DNA from: Bacteroidales bacterium
Lineage (GTDB): Bacteria > Bacteroidota > Bacteroidia > Bacteroidales > UBA12170
Length of the DNA: 33,713 nt
Assembly: GCA_021158405.1 (NCBI GenBank)
Contig: JAGGUP010000104.1
Location: 1 to 33,713, forward strand
Direction of reading: 5' to 3'
Shown here in pieces: positions 24,295 through 32,678 of the stretch; within the stretch, counting starts at the first letter, position 1; each line of letters opens with the position of its first letter. A program made the translations under genes and the position numbers. Below the pieces are notes generated by a model. The model was not told the DNA's origin, searched no databases, and saw only the letters and a program-made list of their open reading frames with translations.

Positions 24295-24852
24295 CTAATT
24301 TTTAAACCAGTTGTCTTCTACACATTCCCTCAATTGTAATTTAGCGCGATGAACAATCTGCCAATAATTAGTAGGGCTTATCTCTACTTCCTGACAAATT
24401 TCCTCTCCTTTTTTATTCATTAAATATTTTAGCTTAACGCAAGTGCTCCACTGTTCGGGCAATGCATCAAGACATTCTTTTAAAACGGCTAAAAAAGCCG
24501 GGCTATCAAGTAAATTATCAGAGTCCTCATGCCAATCGCCGGGTTGCTTGTCTTTTTTCCATTCTCCATTGCTTGTAAAGAATTGTTCAAACGATTGGTT
24601 TTCCATTCTTTGAGGTGTCTTCACTTTACTTCTGTAGTGATCAATGATTTTATAATTGAGAATAGAAAACAACCATGTTTTTGGGGAGCTATCTCCTTTG
24701 AAAGAACTTATTTTTTCGGCGGCAGCCAAAAAAGTATCCTGCACCAGGTCTTTTGCTATTTCCATATCCGAAACTTTATGAAAAGCCCATGAATACATAG
24801 CTTGAGTGTGTTCATCAACCCAATAGGAAAGGGTACTTTTATCTTTTGCCAT
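24295..24852 (-). CDS. ECF-type RNA polymerase sigma factor
   Basis: From the ATG at 24852 this is 185 residues. The sigma-70 region 2 shows DMEIAKDLVQDTFLAAAEKI and SPKTWLFSILNYKIIDHYR, and region 4 shows LPEQWSTCVKLKYLMNKKGEEICQE (key helix-turn-helix) and NYWQIVHRAKLQLREC. It resembles ECF factors paired with small zinc anti-sigma proteins (TIGR02943-like, recalled from memory). A longer frame could start at 24882, but a -7 box TAGATTTG overlaps that start, so 24852 is preferred. It is operonic with the anti-sigma gene; DsrE may be a third member or a target. Confidence 0.92.
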   Translation of the reverse strand: MAKDKSTLSYWVDEHTQAMYSWAFHKVSDMEIAKDLVQDTFLAAAEKISSFKGDSSPKTWLFSILNYKIIDHYRSKVKTPQRMENQSFEQFFTSNGEWKKDKQPGDWHEDSDNLLDSPAFLAVLKECLDALPEQWSTCVKLKYLMNKKGEEICQEVEISPTNYWQIVHRAKLQLRECVEDNWFKN

Positions 24853-24879
24853 AGTTTTCTGTTTGAAACAGCGATTGAA

Positions 24880-24887
24880 CAAATCTA
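24880..24887 (-). promoter_or_regulatory. -7 box for the ECF sigma gene
   Basis: TAGATTTG on the minus strand matches TAnnTTTG. An 8-bp inverted repeat AAAGGAAT / ATTCCTTT (24900-24907, 24921-24928) lies just upstream and could be an operator or the lptF/G terminator. Confidence 0.45.
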
Positions 24888-24946
24888 ATGAATTATTTTA
24901 AAGGAATGTTTTTTATTGAAATTCCTTTTGGGAATAGGAAGAGGCT

Positions 24947-26404
24947 TTAATCATCTTCTTTTTTCGGAATAAATGGAATCAGTTTATGCAATCTATCAAA
25001 CATGCGCTTATAGGTTTCCGAATCGAATAGTGGAGCATCCGAAGTAGCTTTATAAGTTAGAAAAACGCCTAAAGGAAGAAACACCATTGATGCCAACCAC
25101 ATACCAAAGAAAATATCCATACCGCCGGCAACAGAAGATCGTTCGCCAATCATAGATAAAACATAATAAAGAACAAAAAACAAAGTGGACATCACTACAG
25201 GCAAGCCCAATCCTCCTTTTCGAATGATAGCTCCCAAAGGAGCTCCTACAAAGAACAGGATTAAACAAGCAAATGAAAGTGTAAATTTTTTATGATAAGC
25301 GATCGAATGCTTACGGATAATTTCTTCTCGGTGTTCAAAATCGAGATAGTGGTATTTAATATTGTCTTTTGCTGTGCGACAAGCTGCCAAAGCTTTCTCT
25401 ATTGCTTTTTCGCGGAGATGAATATCCATCTGAAACATTAAGCTGGTATAAACTAATTTTTGAGTATCAACAGCCATTTCATTTTCTGTTAAGCGGAGCG
25501 AGTCTAAATGGACATATTGAGTCAAACGATTTTGAATATCTCGTTTAAAATACTTTTGTTTTTTTGCTAAACTGATTTTTAATGAATCTTTCGATCGACT
25601 GAGCTGTTCCAGATTCATCATATGATAACTGGATTTAAATAGGTTTTCATTCGTTCGGTTTAGACCGTTGTCTATTTCAAACCTGATTTGCTCTTCTTGA
25701 AACTCCATACGCTGAAACGGACGGGTTTTTCTGTAATCCTGCCGATCTAATTTCTCCTCATAATTAACACCATTATAAAGCGTAAACAAAATAGCGTTTC
25801 CATTAGGTGTTTGTTGCATCAAACCCGATTGCGCTGTGGTGAGTTTGGTATTGCCGGCCTTTTGCGAGTGGTCGTATATAGTGACATCATTTATGCCTTC
25901 ACCATCATCTTCTCGTGAACCAATCCGAAGCACATATTCACCTAAATCACGATTAAAAATACCTTCCTTCATTTTGAAGGCCAACTTCTGATGCTGCACG
26001 TCGTAGAGTAAAGAGCGGAATTTTAAATTAGCTACCGGCAACACAAAATCGGAAAATAGAAAAGCAAAAATACTGATAAGAACAGATAATATAATGAGTG
26101 GACGCATCAAGCGTTTTAAAGAAATACCGGAAGATTTTAACGCAACCAACTCATAATGTTCACCTAAATTACCAAAAGTCATAAGGGAGGAAAGTAAAAT
26201 AGCTAAAGGCAATGCCATAGGCACAAAGGTGGAAGAGGCGTAAAAGATCAGTTCCAATAAAATATACCATTCTAAACCTTTGCCAACCAAGTCATCAATA
26301 TAGAGCCATAGAAACTGCATCAACAAAATAAACAAGGTAATAAAAAAAGTCATTATAAGTGGGCCTACATAGGTTCTTAAAATGAAAATATCGACTTTCT
26401 TCAT
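24947..26404 (-). CDS. LptF/LptG family permease (YjgP/YjgQ)
   Basis: This 485-residue inner-membrane protein is of the LPS-export ABC permease family. LptF/LptG with LptB extract LPS from the inner membrane. Three N-terminal spans (about 15-35, 48-75, 101-125) and three C-terminal spans (about 375-395, 402-422, 432-455) enclose a large periplasmic region. Family blocks are LPLAILLSSLMTFG, ALKSSGISLKRLMRPL and GAPLGAIIRKGGLGLP. Bacteroidota usually have two such genes apart from each other; which one this is cannot be told here. A -7 box TATCTTTG (26428-26435) lies ahead of it. Confidence 0.92.
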   Translation of the reverse strand: MKKVDIFILRTYVGPLIMTFFITLFILLMQFLWLYIDDLVGKGLEWYILLELIFYASSTFVPMALPLAILLSSLMTFGNLGEHYELVALKSSGISLKRLMRPLIILSVLISIFAFLFSDFVLPVANLKFRSLLYDVQHQKLAFKMKEGIFNRDLGEYVLRIGSREDDGEGINDVTIYDHSQKAGNTKLTTAQSGLMQQTPNGNAILFTLYNGVNYEEKLDRQDYRKTRPFQRMEFQEEQIRFEIDNGLNRTNENLFKSSYHMMNLEQLSRSKDSLKISLAKKQKYFKRDIQNRLTQYVHLDSLRLTENEMAVDTQKLVYTSLMFQMDIHLREKAIEKALAACRTAKDNIKYHYLDFEHREEIIRKHSIAYHKKFTLSFACLILFFVGAPLGAIIRKGGLGLPVVMSTLFFVLYYVLSMIGERSSVAGGMDIFFGMWLASMVFLPLGVFLTYKATSDAPLFDSETYKRMFDRLHKLIPFIPKKEDD

Positions 26405-26427
26405 CAGATTGGTTTGCTAATTTTTGT

Positions 26428-26435
26428 CAAAGATA
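26428..26435 (-). promoter_or_regulatory. -7 box for the LptF/G gene
   Basis: TATCTTTG on the minus strand matches TAnnTTTG, 23 bases upstream of the ATG at 26404. No -33 TTG at standard spacing. Confidence 0.45.
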
Positions 26436-26513
26436 AAGCTTTCGGTATTCTCCTCCGTCATTTTACAGACGAAAAAGAAGGAATGAATGCTTAGCTGCTT
26501 TTTTAAAAAGAAC

Positions 26514-26521
26514 TATTTTTG
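26514..26521 (+). promoter_or_regulatory. -7 box for the proline-racemase-family gene
   Basis: TATTTTTG on the plus strand matches TAnnTTTG, 13 bases before the ATG. With the LptF/G box it forms a divergent promoter pair in a 130-base spacer. Confidence 0.4.
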
Positions 26522-26534
26522 AAAAAAAGAAGCA

Positions 26535-27569
26535 ATGAACCTAAAAAGCAATTGGAAAATTCCGGCAGATTGGCTTAACATTTCAACCATCGATATGCAC
26601 ACGGGAGGCGAACCATTGAGAGTGATAGTAGATGGTTTGCCTGAAATAAAAGGCGAAGGCATTTTAGCAAAACGTCGTTATTTTAAAGAAAAATTCGATT
26701 CCGTCAGAAAAGGATTGATGTGGGAACCTCGTGGCCATGCCGATATGTATGGTGCTGTAATCACAGAACCGCAAAGCGATGACGCCGATTTTGGGACTTT
26801 CTTTTTGCATAACGAAGGGTATTCTACCATGTGTGGCCACGCCATTCTTGCTTTATGCAAATTAGTATTAGAAACAGGAATGATAATAAAAGAAGGCGAT
26901 AAGCCACAGTTGATTATTGATGCTCCTCCCGGTAAAATTATTGCTTGGGCAAAGCGTAAGAATGGAATTGTAGAAAGTGTGAGTTTTCATAATGTCCCTT
27001 CATTTGTTTATGCATTGAAGGAAGAGGTTTTTGTGGAAGGCATTGGTTTAGTTTCTTTTGATATTGCTTTTGGAGGTGCTTTTTATGCTTTTGTTGAAGC
27101 AGATTCCATCGCTTTGAGTCTTGATAGCTCAAATTATTTGCAACAAATTGATTGGGGACGTAAAATAAAACGGGCTATTATGGATAAAATAGAGATAAAG
27201 CATCCTTTCGAAAAAGAGCTTAGTTTCCTTTATGGGACAATCTTTGTAGGAAAATCTAAAGGGCATAAATATCACTCAAAGAACATCTGTGTTTTTGCCA
27301 ATGGCGAAGTAGACAGAAGCGCTACCGGATCAGGAATAAGTGCGCGTGCTGCTTTGCATTTTGCTAAGGGCGAAATTGCAATTGGAGAAAGTCTTCGCAT
27401 AGAAAGTATTGTGGGATCAACAATGGATGTCGAAGTTGTGAAAGAGGTTTCTTATGGTTCTTTTTCGGCGGTTATTCCAAAAGTGAGTGGAAAAGCGTAT
27501 TTTACTGGTAAGCACGAATTTATTTTTGATCCAAATGATCCTTTTCGTGAGGGTTTTATCTTTCGGTAA
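26535..27569 (+). CDS. proline-racemase family enzyme, probably trans-3-hydroxy-L-proline dehydratase
   Basis: This 344-residue protein is of the proline racemase superfamily. The first active-site Cys is Cys100 in TMCGHA. The position of the second Cys, in DRSxCG of racemases and 4-hydroxyproline epimerases, is Thr264 here (DRSATGSG). Thr at this place is the mark of trans-3-hydroxy-L-proline dehydratase, e.g. human L3HYPDH with Cys104/Thr273, which makes pyrroline-2-carboxylate. Other conserved blocks are DMHTGGEP (20-27) and the GSF/FTG C-terminal region. It is transcribed alone. The reaction call is inferred from the residue pattern only; no reductase for the product is nearby. Confidence 0.88.
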   Translation: MNLKSNWKIPADWLNISTIDMHTGGEPLRVIVDGLPEIKGEGILAKRRYFKEKFDSVRKGLMWEPRGHADMYGAVITEPQSDDADFGTFFLHNEGYSTMCGHAILALCKLVLETGMIIKEGDKPQLIIDAPPGKIIAWAKRKNGIVESVSFHNVPSFVYALKEEVFVEGIGLVSFDIAFGGAFYAFVEADSIALSLDSSNYLQQIDWGRKIKRAIMDKIEIKHPFEKELSFLYGTIFVGKSKGHKYHSKNICVFANGEVDRSATGSGISARAALHFAKGEIAIGESLRIESIVGSTMDVEVVKEVSYGSFSAVIPKVSGKAYFTGKHEFIFDPNDPFREGFIFR

Positions 27570-27627
27570 TCTAGTTTTAATTTTTAATTTTTTCTTCTGC
27601 TATTCAGTTAACAAGCGGAAATTTATG

Positions 27628-27635
27628 TAGCTTTG
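27628..27635 (+). promoter_or_regulatory. -7 box for the pta operon
   Basis: TAGCTTTG matches TAnnTTTG and lies 71 bases ahead of the pta ATG, giving a leader of about 65 bases. No -33 TTG at standard spacing. Confidence 0.45.
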
Positions 27636-27706
27636 TAAACTTAATTTTATTTTTTTAATCGACTATTTTACAGATATTTATAATATAATTTAAGAAGAAC
27701 GCACAC

Positions 27707-28714
27707 ATGGAATTTACAACAAAAATTCGGGAGCAGGCTATAAAAGCCCATTCACGCATTGTTTTACCCGAAGGAACAGAAGAAAGAACTTTAAAAGCGG
27801 CTGATTTTGTCCTTTCTGAGGGCATCGCTGAAATTATTTTATTAGGAAACGCAAACGAAATCAAGGCGCAAGCAGATAGTTTAGGTCTGAAGAACTTGGG
27901 AAAAGCCAAAATCATCGATCCTAAGAATAATCCAGACAAGGATAAATATGTGGATTTGCTTATGAAAATCCGAGGCGAAAAAATTGAGAGTCGCGAACAA
28001 GCCAGTACTTTAGTAGATGACCCACTCTATTTAGCTACGCTTTTAGTAAAAAATGAAGAAGCCGACGGCGAAGTGGCCGGAGCTCGAAACACCACCGGCG
28101 ATGTATTACGTCCCGCTTTCCAAATAGTAAAAACTTTACCTGGAATTAGCGTGGTTTCAGGTGCTTTTTTTATGCTTTTTGAGAATAAAAATATTGGAGA
28201 TTATGGGATGATGGTTTTTGCCGATTGTGCTGTTCATCCTAATCCAACAGCTGAAGAATTGGCACAAATTGCAGTTTCTACAGCTCATACGACTAAAGCA
28301 ATTGCCAATATGCAACCCCGTGTTGCCTTATTGAGTTTTTCGACCAAAGGAAGTGCAAAGCATGAAATGGTGGATAAAGTTGTTGAAGCCACTGCATTGG
28401 CACAGAAAATGGCTCCAGAATATCAATTCGACGGAGAATTGCAAGCCGATGCAGCAATTATTCCTGCTATCGGAAGTAAAAAAGCTCCAGACAGTACTAT
28501 TGCTGGTTATGCAAATGTTTTGGTTTTCCCAACTTTAGAAGTGGGAAATATAGCATATAAACTGGTAGAACGCTTAGCTGGGGCTCAGGCTGTAGGTCCC
28601 GTTTTGCAAGGAATGGCAGCCCCAATTAACGATTTATCTAGAGGATGTTCTGTTGAGGATATCATAAATATGGTAGCTATAACATCTTTGCAGGCTGCCG
28701 GTAAAAAAGCTTAA
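27707..28714 (+). CDS. pta: phosphate acetyltransferase
   Basis: This 335-residue enzyme transfers acetyl between CoA and phosphate, linking acetyl-CoA to acetyl phosphate. It is the short single-domain Pta without the N-terminal regulatory part. Typical blocks are RIVLPEGTEERTLKAADF, EVAGARNTTGDVLRPAFQIV, FADCAVHPNPTAEELAQIA and LQADAAI with IAGYANVLVFP near the end. It is first in an operon: the dehydrogenase-like gene starts 11 bases after its stop, and ackA follows. Confidence 0.97.
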   Translation: MEFTTKIREQAIKAHSRIVLPEGTEERTLKAADFVLSEGIAEIILLGNANEIKAQADSLGLKNLGKAKIIDPKNNPDKDKYVDLLMKIRGEKIESREQASTLVDDPLYLATLLVKNEEADGEVAGARNTTGDVLRPAFQIVKTLPGISVVSGAFFMLFENKNIGDYGMMVFADCAVHPNPTAEELAQIAVSTAHTTKAIANMQPRVALLSFSTKGSAKHEMVDKVVEATALAQKMAPEYQFDGELQADAAIIPAIGSKKAPDSTIAGYANVLVFPTLEVGNIAYKLVERLAGAQAVGPVLQGMAAPINDLSRGCSVEDIINMVAITSLQAAGKKA

Positions 28715-28725
28715 AATATAAAGCT

Positions 28726-29709
28726 ATGAAAGAAAGATTAGAAGATTTTTCCTTAGGGAAGAAAATGATTAAAGAGGGTGACCTTCAGAAAATAGGTGTG
28801 GTTGGCGCCGGATCTACCGGACAAGAAATTATACGTTTAGCTGCACGCAAGGGTATAGAAGTGGCTTTTGTGGATGTTAGCGAAGAGCAGGTTAAGGAAA
28901 TATTGGTTCGTATTGAGAGAGCTTTAGACGCAAAAATCAATCATTGGGGTTTAACTGAAGGAGAAAAACGAGCCATGATGAGCCGAATTAAAGGATCGGC
29001 TGATTATTCCATATTGAAAGGTTGTAATATAGTAATAGAATCGATTAACTCTAAAAAACCGGGAACAAGTCTTCTTGAGCGCAAAGAGGTTTTTCGAAAA
29101 ATTGAAGAAGTAATTTCGCCCAAGGCAACTATTGCCTCCAATACAGCAACCTTAATGATTTCAGAGATATCTTCTATTCTAAAGCATCAGGAAAGAGCTA
29201 TAGGCATGCATTTTATTTTGCCTCTCGATCACGTGAAAGTTGTAGAAGTTGTTCGAACAGTACGTACTTGTGATTTCACGATGAATTGTATAAGTAAATT
29301 CCTCAAAATGCTCGAACGTGAATTGATTGAAGTTCAGGAATCGCCTGGAAATATTAGTACCAGAATGATTGTTCCTTTAATTAACGAAGCTTGTGCTATT
29401 TTGTTAGAAGGCGTTGCAGATGTGGTTCAAATTGATAAAACAATAAAAAACACCACTGGACTCTTATCAGGTCCTTTTGAAATGGCCGATACTATTGGTT
29501 TAGATAAAGTTCTGAAATGGATGGAGAATCTGTATAATGAATTTGGCGATATTCGTTATAAACCATCACCTTTTATTAAACGTTTAGTACGTGCAGGAAT
29601 GGTTGGACGAAGAGCTGGTGAAGGTTTTTATCTTTATAAAGATGGAAAACGTATTCAGAAAAAAGGGAATGTTCTAAATTTAGGACGAAATAGTAAAGCA
29701 AACCATTAA
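28726..29709 (+). CDS. 3-hydroxyacyl-CoA dehydrogenase-like protein with altered active site
   Basis: This 327-residue protein belongs to the 3-hydroxyacyl/3-hydroxybutyryl-CoA dehydrogenase family. The N-terminal NAD fold has VVGAGSTG (25-32), the middle ASNTATL (137-143), and the C-terminal domain has GPFEMADTIGLD (249-260) and GEGFYLY (298-304). The catalytic His (His162, GMHF) and Glu (Glu174, VVEVV) are kept. The usual Asn-Pro after His-Phe (HFFNP) reads HFILP, and the SPGFIVNR block reads SPGNISTR, losing the conserved Asn. So substrate or activity may differ from fatty or butyrate metabolism. It sits between pta and ackA with 11-base gaps on both sides, clearly co-transcribed. Confidence 0.88.
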   Translation: MKERLEDFSLGKKMIKEGDLQKIGVVGAGSTGQEIIRLAARKGIEVAFVDVSEEQVKEILVRIERALDAKINHWGLTEGEKRAMMSRIKGSADYSILKGCNIVIESINSKKPGTSLLERKEVFRKIEEVISPKATIASNTATLMISEISSILKHQERAIGMHFILPLDHVKVVEVVRTVRTCDFTMNCISKFLKMLERELIEVQESPGNISTRMIVPLINEACAILLEGVADVVQIDKTIKNTTGLLSGPFEMADTIGLDKVLKWMENLYNEFGDIRYKPSPFIKRLVRAGMVGRRAGEGFYLYKDGKRIQKKGNVLNLGRNSKANH

Positions 29710-29720
29710 GTAAGGAAATT

Positions 29721-30935
29721 ATGAAGATTATTGTTTTGAATTGCGGTAGCTCATCTATTAAATATCAACTGTTTGATATGCCCAGTCAACAAGTTATTGC
29801 AAAAGGATTGGTAGATAAAATTGGTTTAAAGGGAGCACTAGTTAAACACGAACGAGATGATGGTGTAAAAACTACACTCGAAGGCGAAATATTTGATCAT
29901 AAATTAGGTATAGAATATGTTTTAGGTATTTTACTCAGCGAGAAATACGGAAGTATTAAAGCGCTGGAAGAAATTAATGCAGTTGGTCACCGAGTAGTTC
30001 ATGGAGGAGAGCGTTATGGCGGATCTGTTCGTATCAATGACGCAGTAATTGATGCTTTAGAAGAGACCATTGATTTGGCTCCTCTGCATAACCCGCCCAA
30101 TTTGGATGGTATTTATGCAATTAAGGAGCTGTTGCCAAACGTTCCTCAAGTTGGCGTTTTCGATACGGCTTTTCACCAAACTATGCCAAAATACAGTTTT
30201 TTGTATGGAGTCCCCTATTCTTTGTATCAAAAACACGGTATCCGTCGATATGGTTTCCATGGTTCCAGTCATAAATTTGTTTCTGCTAAAGCCGCAGAGT
30301 TTTTAAATAAGCCTATTAATGAGCTGAATATTATTACTTGTCATTTAGGTAATGGAGCTAGTATAGCAGCAGTTCAAAAAGGAAAATCTATTGATACCAG
30401 TATGGGAATGACGCCTATCGAAGGTTTAATTATGGGAACACGTAGTGGCGATTTAGATATTGGAGTATTGTTTCATATCATTAAGAAAGAAGAGATAGAT
30501 ATAGACACAGCTAGAACCTTAATTAATAAGCATAGCGGAATGTTAGGCATTAGTGGTGTTTCTTCTGATATGCGCGATATTGAAAAAGCCGCTACTGATG
30601 GTAACGAACGTGCTATAACAGCTTTGCAAATGTACCAATACAGAATTAAAAAATACATTGGATCTTATGCTGCCGCTATGGGAGGAGTGGATGCAATTGT
30701 ATTTACAGGCGGTATTGGTGAAAACGATTGGCTAACACGTCAGAATTCTGTGGATGGGCTCGAATTTATGGGTATAGAACTTGATAAATCAAAAAATACC
30801 GGAATGCGGGGTAAAACAATGGATGTTTCTACTGATTCTTCCAAAGTTAAAATTTTGGTAATTCCTACTAATGAAGAATTGGTGATTGCTTCGGATACTT
30901 TTGAGATTTTAGATAAAGGCTTGGATAAATTGTAA
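29721..30935 (+). CDS. ackA: acetate kinase
   Basis: This 404-residue enzyme converts acetyl phosphate and ADP to acetate and ATP, completing acetate fermentation with Pta. It opens MKIIVLNCGSSSIKYQLF, the phosphate-binding Asn-x-Gly-Ser-Ser signature. Further blocks are GHRVVHGGERYGGS, YGFHGSSHKFV, HLGNGASIAAV and VFTGGIGEND. The length matches the family. It is the last gene of the pta operon and ends 5 bases before a strong terminator. Confidence 0.98.
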   Translation: MKIIVLNCGSSSIKYQLFDMPSQQVIAKGLVDKIGLKGALVKHERDDGVKTTLEGEIFDHKLGIEYVLGILLSEKYGSIKALEEINAVGHRVVHGGERYGGSVRINDAVIDALEETIDLAPLHNPPNLDGIYAIKELLPNVPQVGVFDTAFHQTMPKYSFLYGVPYSLYQKHGIRRYGFHGSSHKFVSAKAAEFLNKPINELNIITCHLGNGASIAAVQKGKSIDTSMGMTPIEGLIMGTRSGDLDIGVLFHIIKKEEIDIDTARTLINKHSGMLGISGVSSDMRDIEKAATDGNERAITALQMYQYRIKKYIGSYAAAMGGVDAIVFTGGIGENDWLTRQNSVDGLEFMGIELDKSKNTGMRGKTMDVSTDSSKVKILVIPTNEELVIASDTFEILDKGLDKL

Positions 30936-30940
30936 AGTGT

Positions 30941-30980
30941 AGTCATACGATGACTTTAGGTCATCGTATGACTTTTTCTA
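30941..30980 (+). terminator. Rho-independent terminator after ackA
   Basis: A perfect 14-bp stem (30941-30954 with 30960-30973, arms AGTCATACGATGAC and GTCATCGTATGACT) with a 5-base loop is followed by a run of Ts. Confidence 0.93.
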
Positions 30981-31027
30981 TCAATACTCCGTTAAGAAAT
31001 TAACAATATAGGTTTGAAAATTTTAGG

Positions 31028-32557
31028 CTATCTTAGAAATGAGCCAATCGTTTTCAAAGCATAATTTAATCGAGTCAGGGTATCTTTCCGACCAATAAAT
31101 TTAATTATTTTAAATAGATCAGGACCTATGCCGTCACCTACAATTGCCAACCGTAGCGCATTCATTACGGCACCAAAACCCAGTTCGTTTTTCTCAATAT
31201 ATGCTGCTGTTAAATCGTGCAAAGACGTTGCTTCCCATGTTTCAGCTTGAGAAAACAAATCATGTAAATCGTTGATAATTTGCGGTGTATTTTCTTTCCA
31301 GCGTTTTTTCACTACTTTTGGATTAAATTCGCTTGGTGCCAGAAAAAAGAAGTAAGACTGCGCCCAAAAGTCACTAATAAACACAGCACGTTCTTTAATA
31401 AGATCAATAACTTCTTCCAATTTTTCACTCTCCAAATGGATTTGCTTTTTCTTTAGCTCGTCCTGAAATAAGGAAGCTAATTCGGCATTTGATTTCGAAC
31501 GTAAATAATGCTGATTAAACCATTTTGCTTTTTCAGGATCGAATTTAGAACCCGATTTTCCAACTCGATCAAGCGAAAAAGCATCAATCAATTCTTCCAT
31601 CGAAAAAACTTCTTGTTCTGTTCCAGGATTCCAGCCCAAAAGAGCAAGCATATTGATAAAAGCATCCGGAAAATAACCATCCTCACGGTAGCCTGAAAAG
31701 ACTTCGTTTGAATTAGGATCGTTCCATTGAATAGGAAAAACCGGAAATCCCATTTTATCTCCATCGCGCTTACTTAATTTTCCTTTTCCGATCGGCTTAA
31801 GAATGATAGGGAGATGAGCAAATGCAGGCGCTTCCCAACCAAATGCCTTATATAATAAGACATGTAAAGGAGCAGAAGGCAGCCATTCTTCGCCTCGGAT
31901 CACATGAGAAATCTCCATCAAATGATCATCCACAATATTGGCCAAATGATAGGTCGGCATTCCATCCGATTTAAATAATACTTTATCATCCAGCATAGCT
32001 GTTTTTACTTGGACTTCACCTCGGATTAAATCAGTAAAAATAACTTCTTCCTTCTCAGGCATTTTAAAGCGGATAACATAGGCTTCGCCAGCTGCTAATT
32101 TTTCTTCAACTTGAGCATCAGAAAGCGTTAGAGAATTATTTAATCTCCTCCGACTTTCGATATTATAAGTAAAAACATTACCTGCACTTTCCGCTTGTTC
32201 ACGCAAAGAGGTCAGTTCTTCGGAGCTGTCAAAAGCATAATATGCCCAGTCATTATCAATCAGAGTTTTGGTATATTCTTGATATAAGGCTTTGCGTTCC
32301 GATTGGCGATAAGGGCCATATTCGCCTTTGCCGTCTATTCCTTCGTCAAATTTAATGCCACACCAAGCAAGCGATTCTTTGATATATTCTTCTGCACCCG
32401 GCACAAAACGAGTCTGATCCGTATCTTCAATCCGAAGAATAAATTTTCCGCCTAATTTTTTGGCAAATAAATAATTATACAAAGCAGTACGAACACCACC
32501 CATATGTAATGGGCCGGTGGGACTTGGAGCAAAACGTAAACGAACGGGACTTGACAT
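31028..32557 (-). CDS. gltX: glutamyl-tRNA synthetase
   Basis: This 509-residue class I synthetase charges tRNA-Glu. The HIGH-like motif is HMGG (18-21) in APSPTGPLHMGG, and the KMSKS-like motif is KLSKR in IGKGKLSKRDGD. The anticodon-binding all-helical domain fills the C-terminal third. The length is typical. No glnS-like neighbour is present. It converges with the pta operon and has a -7 box ahead of it. Confidence 0.97.
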   Translation of the reverse strand: MSSPVRLRFAPSPTGPLHMGGVRTALYNYLFAKKLGGKFILRIEDTDQTRFVPGAEEYIKESLAWCGIKFDEGIDGKGEYGPYRQSERKALYQEYTKTLIDNDWAYYAFDSSEELTSLREQAESAGNVFTYNIESRRRLNNSLTLSDAQVEEKLAAGEAYVIRFKMPEKEEVIFTDLIRGEVQVKTAMLDDKVLFKSDGMPTYHLANIVDDHLMEISHVIRGEEWLPSAPLHVLLYKAFGWEAPAFAHLPIILKPIGKGKLSKRDGDKMGFPVFPIQWNDPNSNEVFSGYREDGYFPDAFINMLALLGWNPGTEQEVFSMEELIDAFSLDRVGKSGSKFDPEKAKWFNQHYLRSKSNAELASLFQDELKKKQIHLESEKLEEVIDLIKERAVFISDFWAQSYFFFLAPSEFNPKVVKKRWKENTPQIINDLHDLFSQAETWEATSLHDLTAAYIEKNELGFGAVMNALRLAIVGDGIGPDLFKIIKFIGRKDTLTRLNYALKTIGSFLR

Positions 32558-32578
32558 ATTTCTCTTTTAAATCGGCTG

Positions 32579-32586
32579 CAAAGGTA
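32579..32586 (-). promoter_or_regulatory. -7 box for gltX
   Basis: TACCTTTG on the minus strand matches TAnnTTTG, 21 bases ahead of the gltX ATG. Confidence 0.45.
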
Positions 32587-32678
32587 AGCAAGATGAAATT
32601 AGATTGAAAAGAATAACGATTGAAAGTTTAGTGCTTAAGAGTTAGTATTATCGTTTGCCCGATTTTCTACATACTTAT

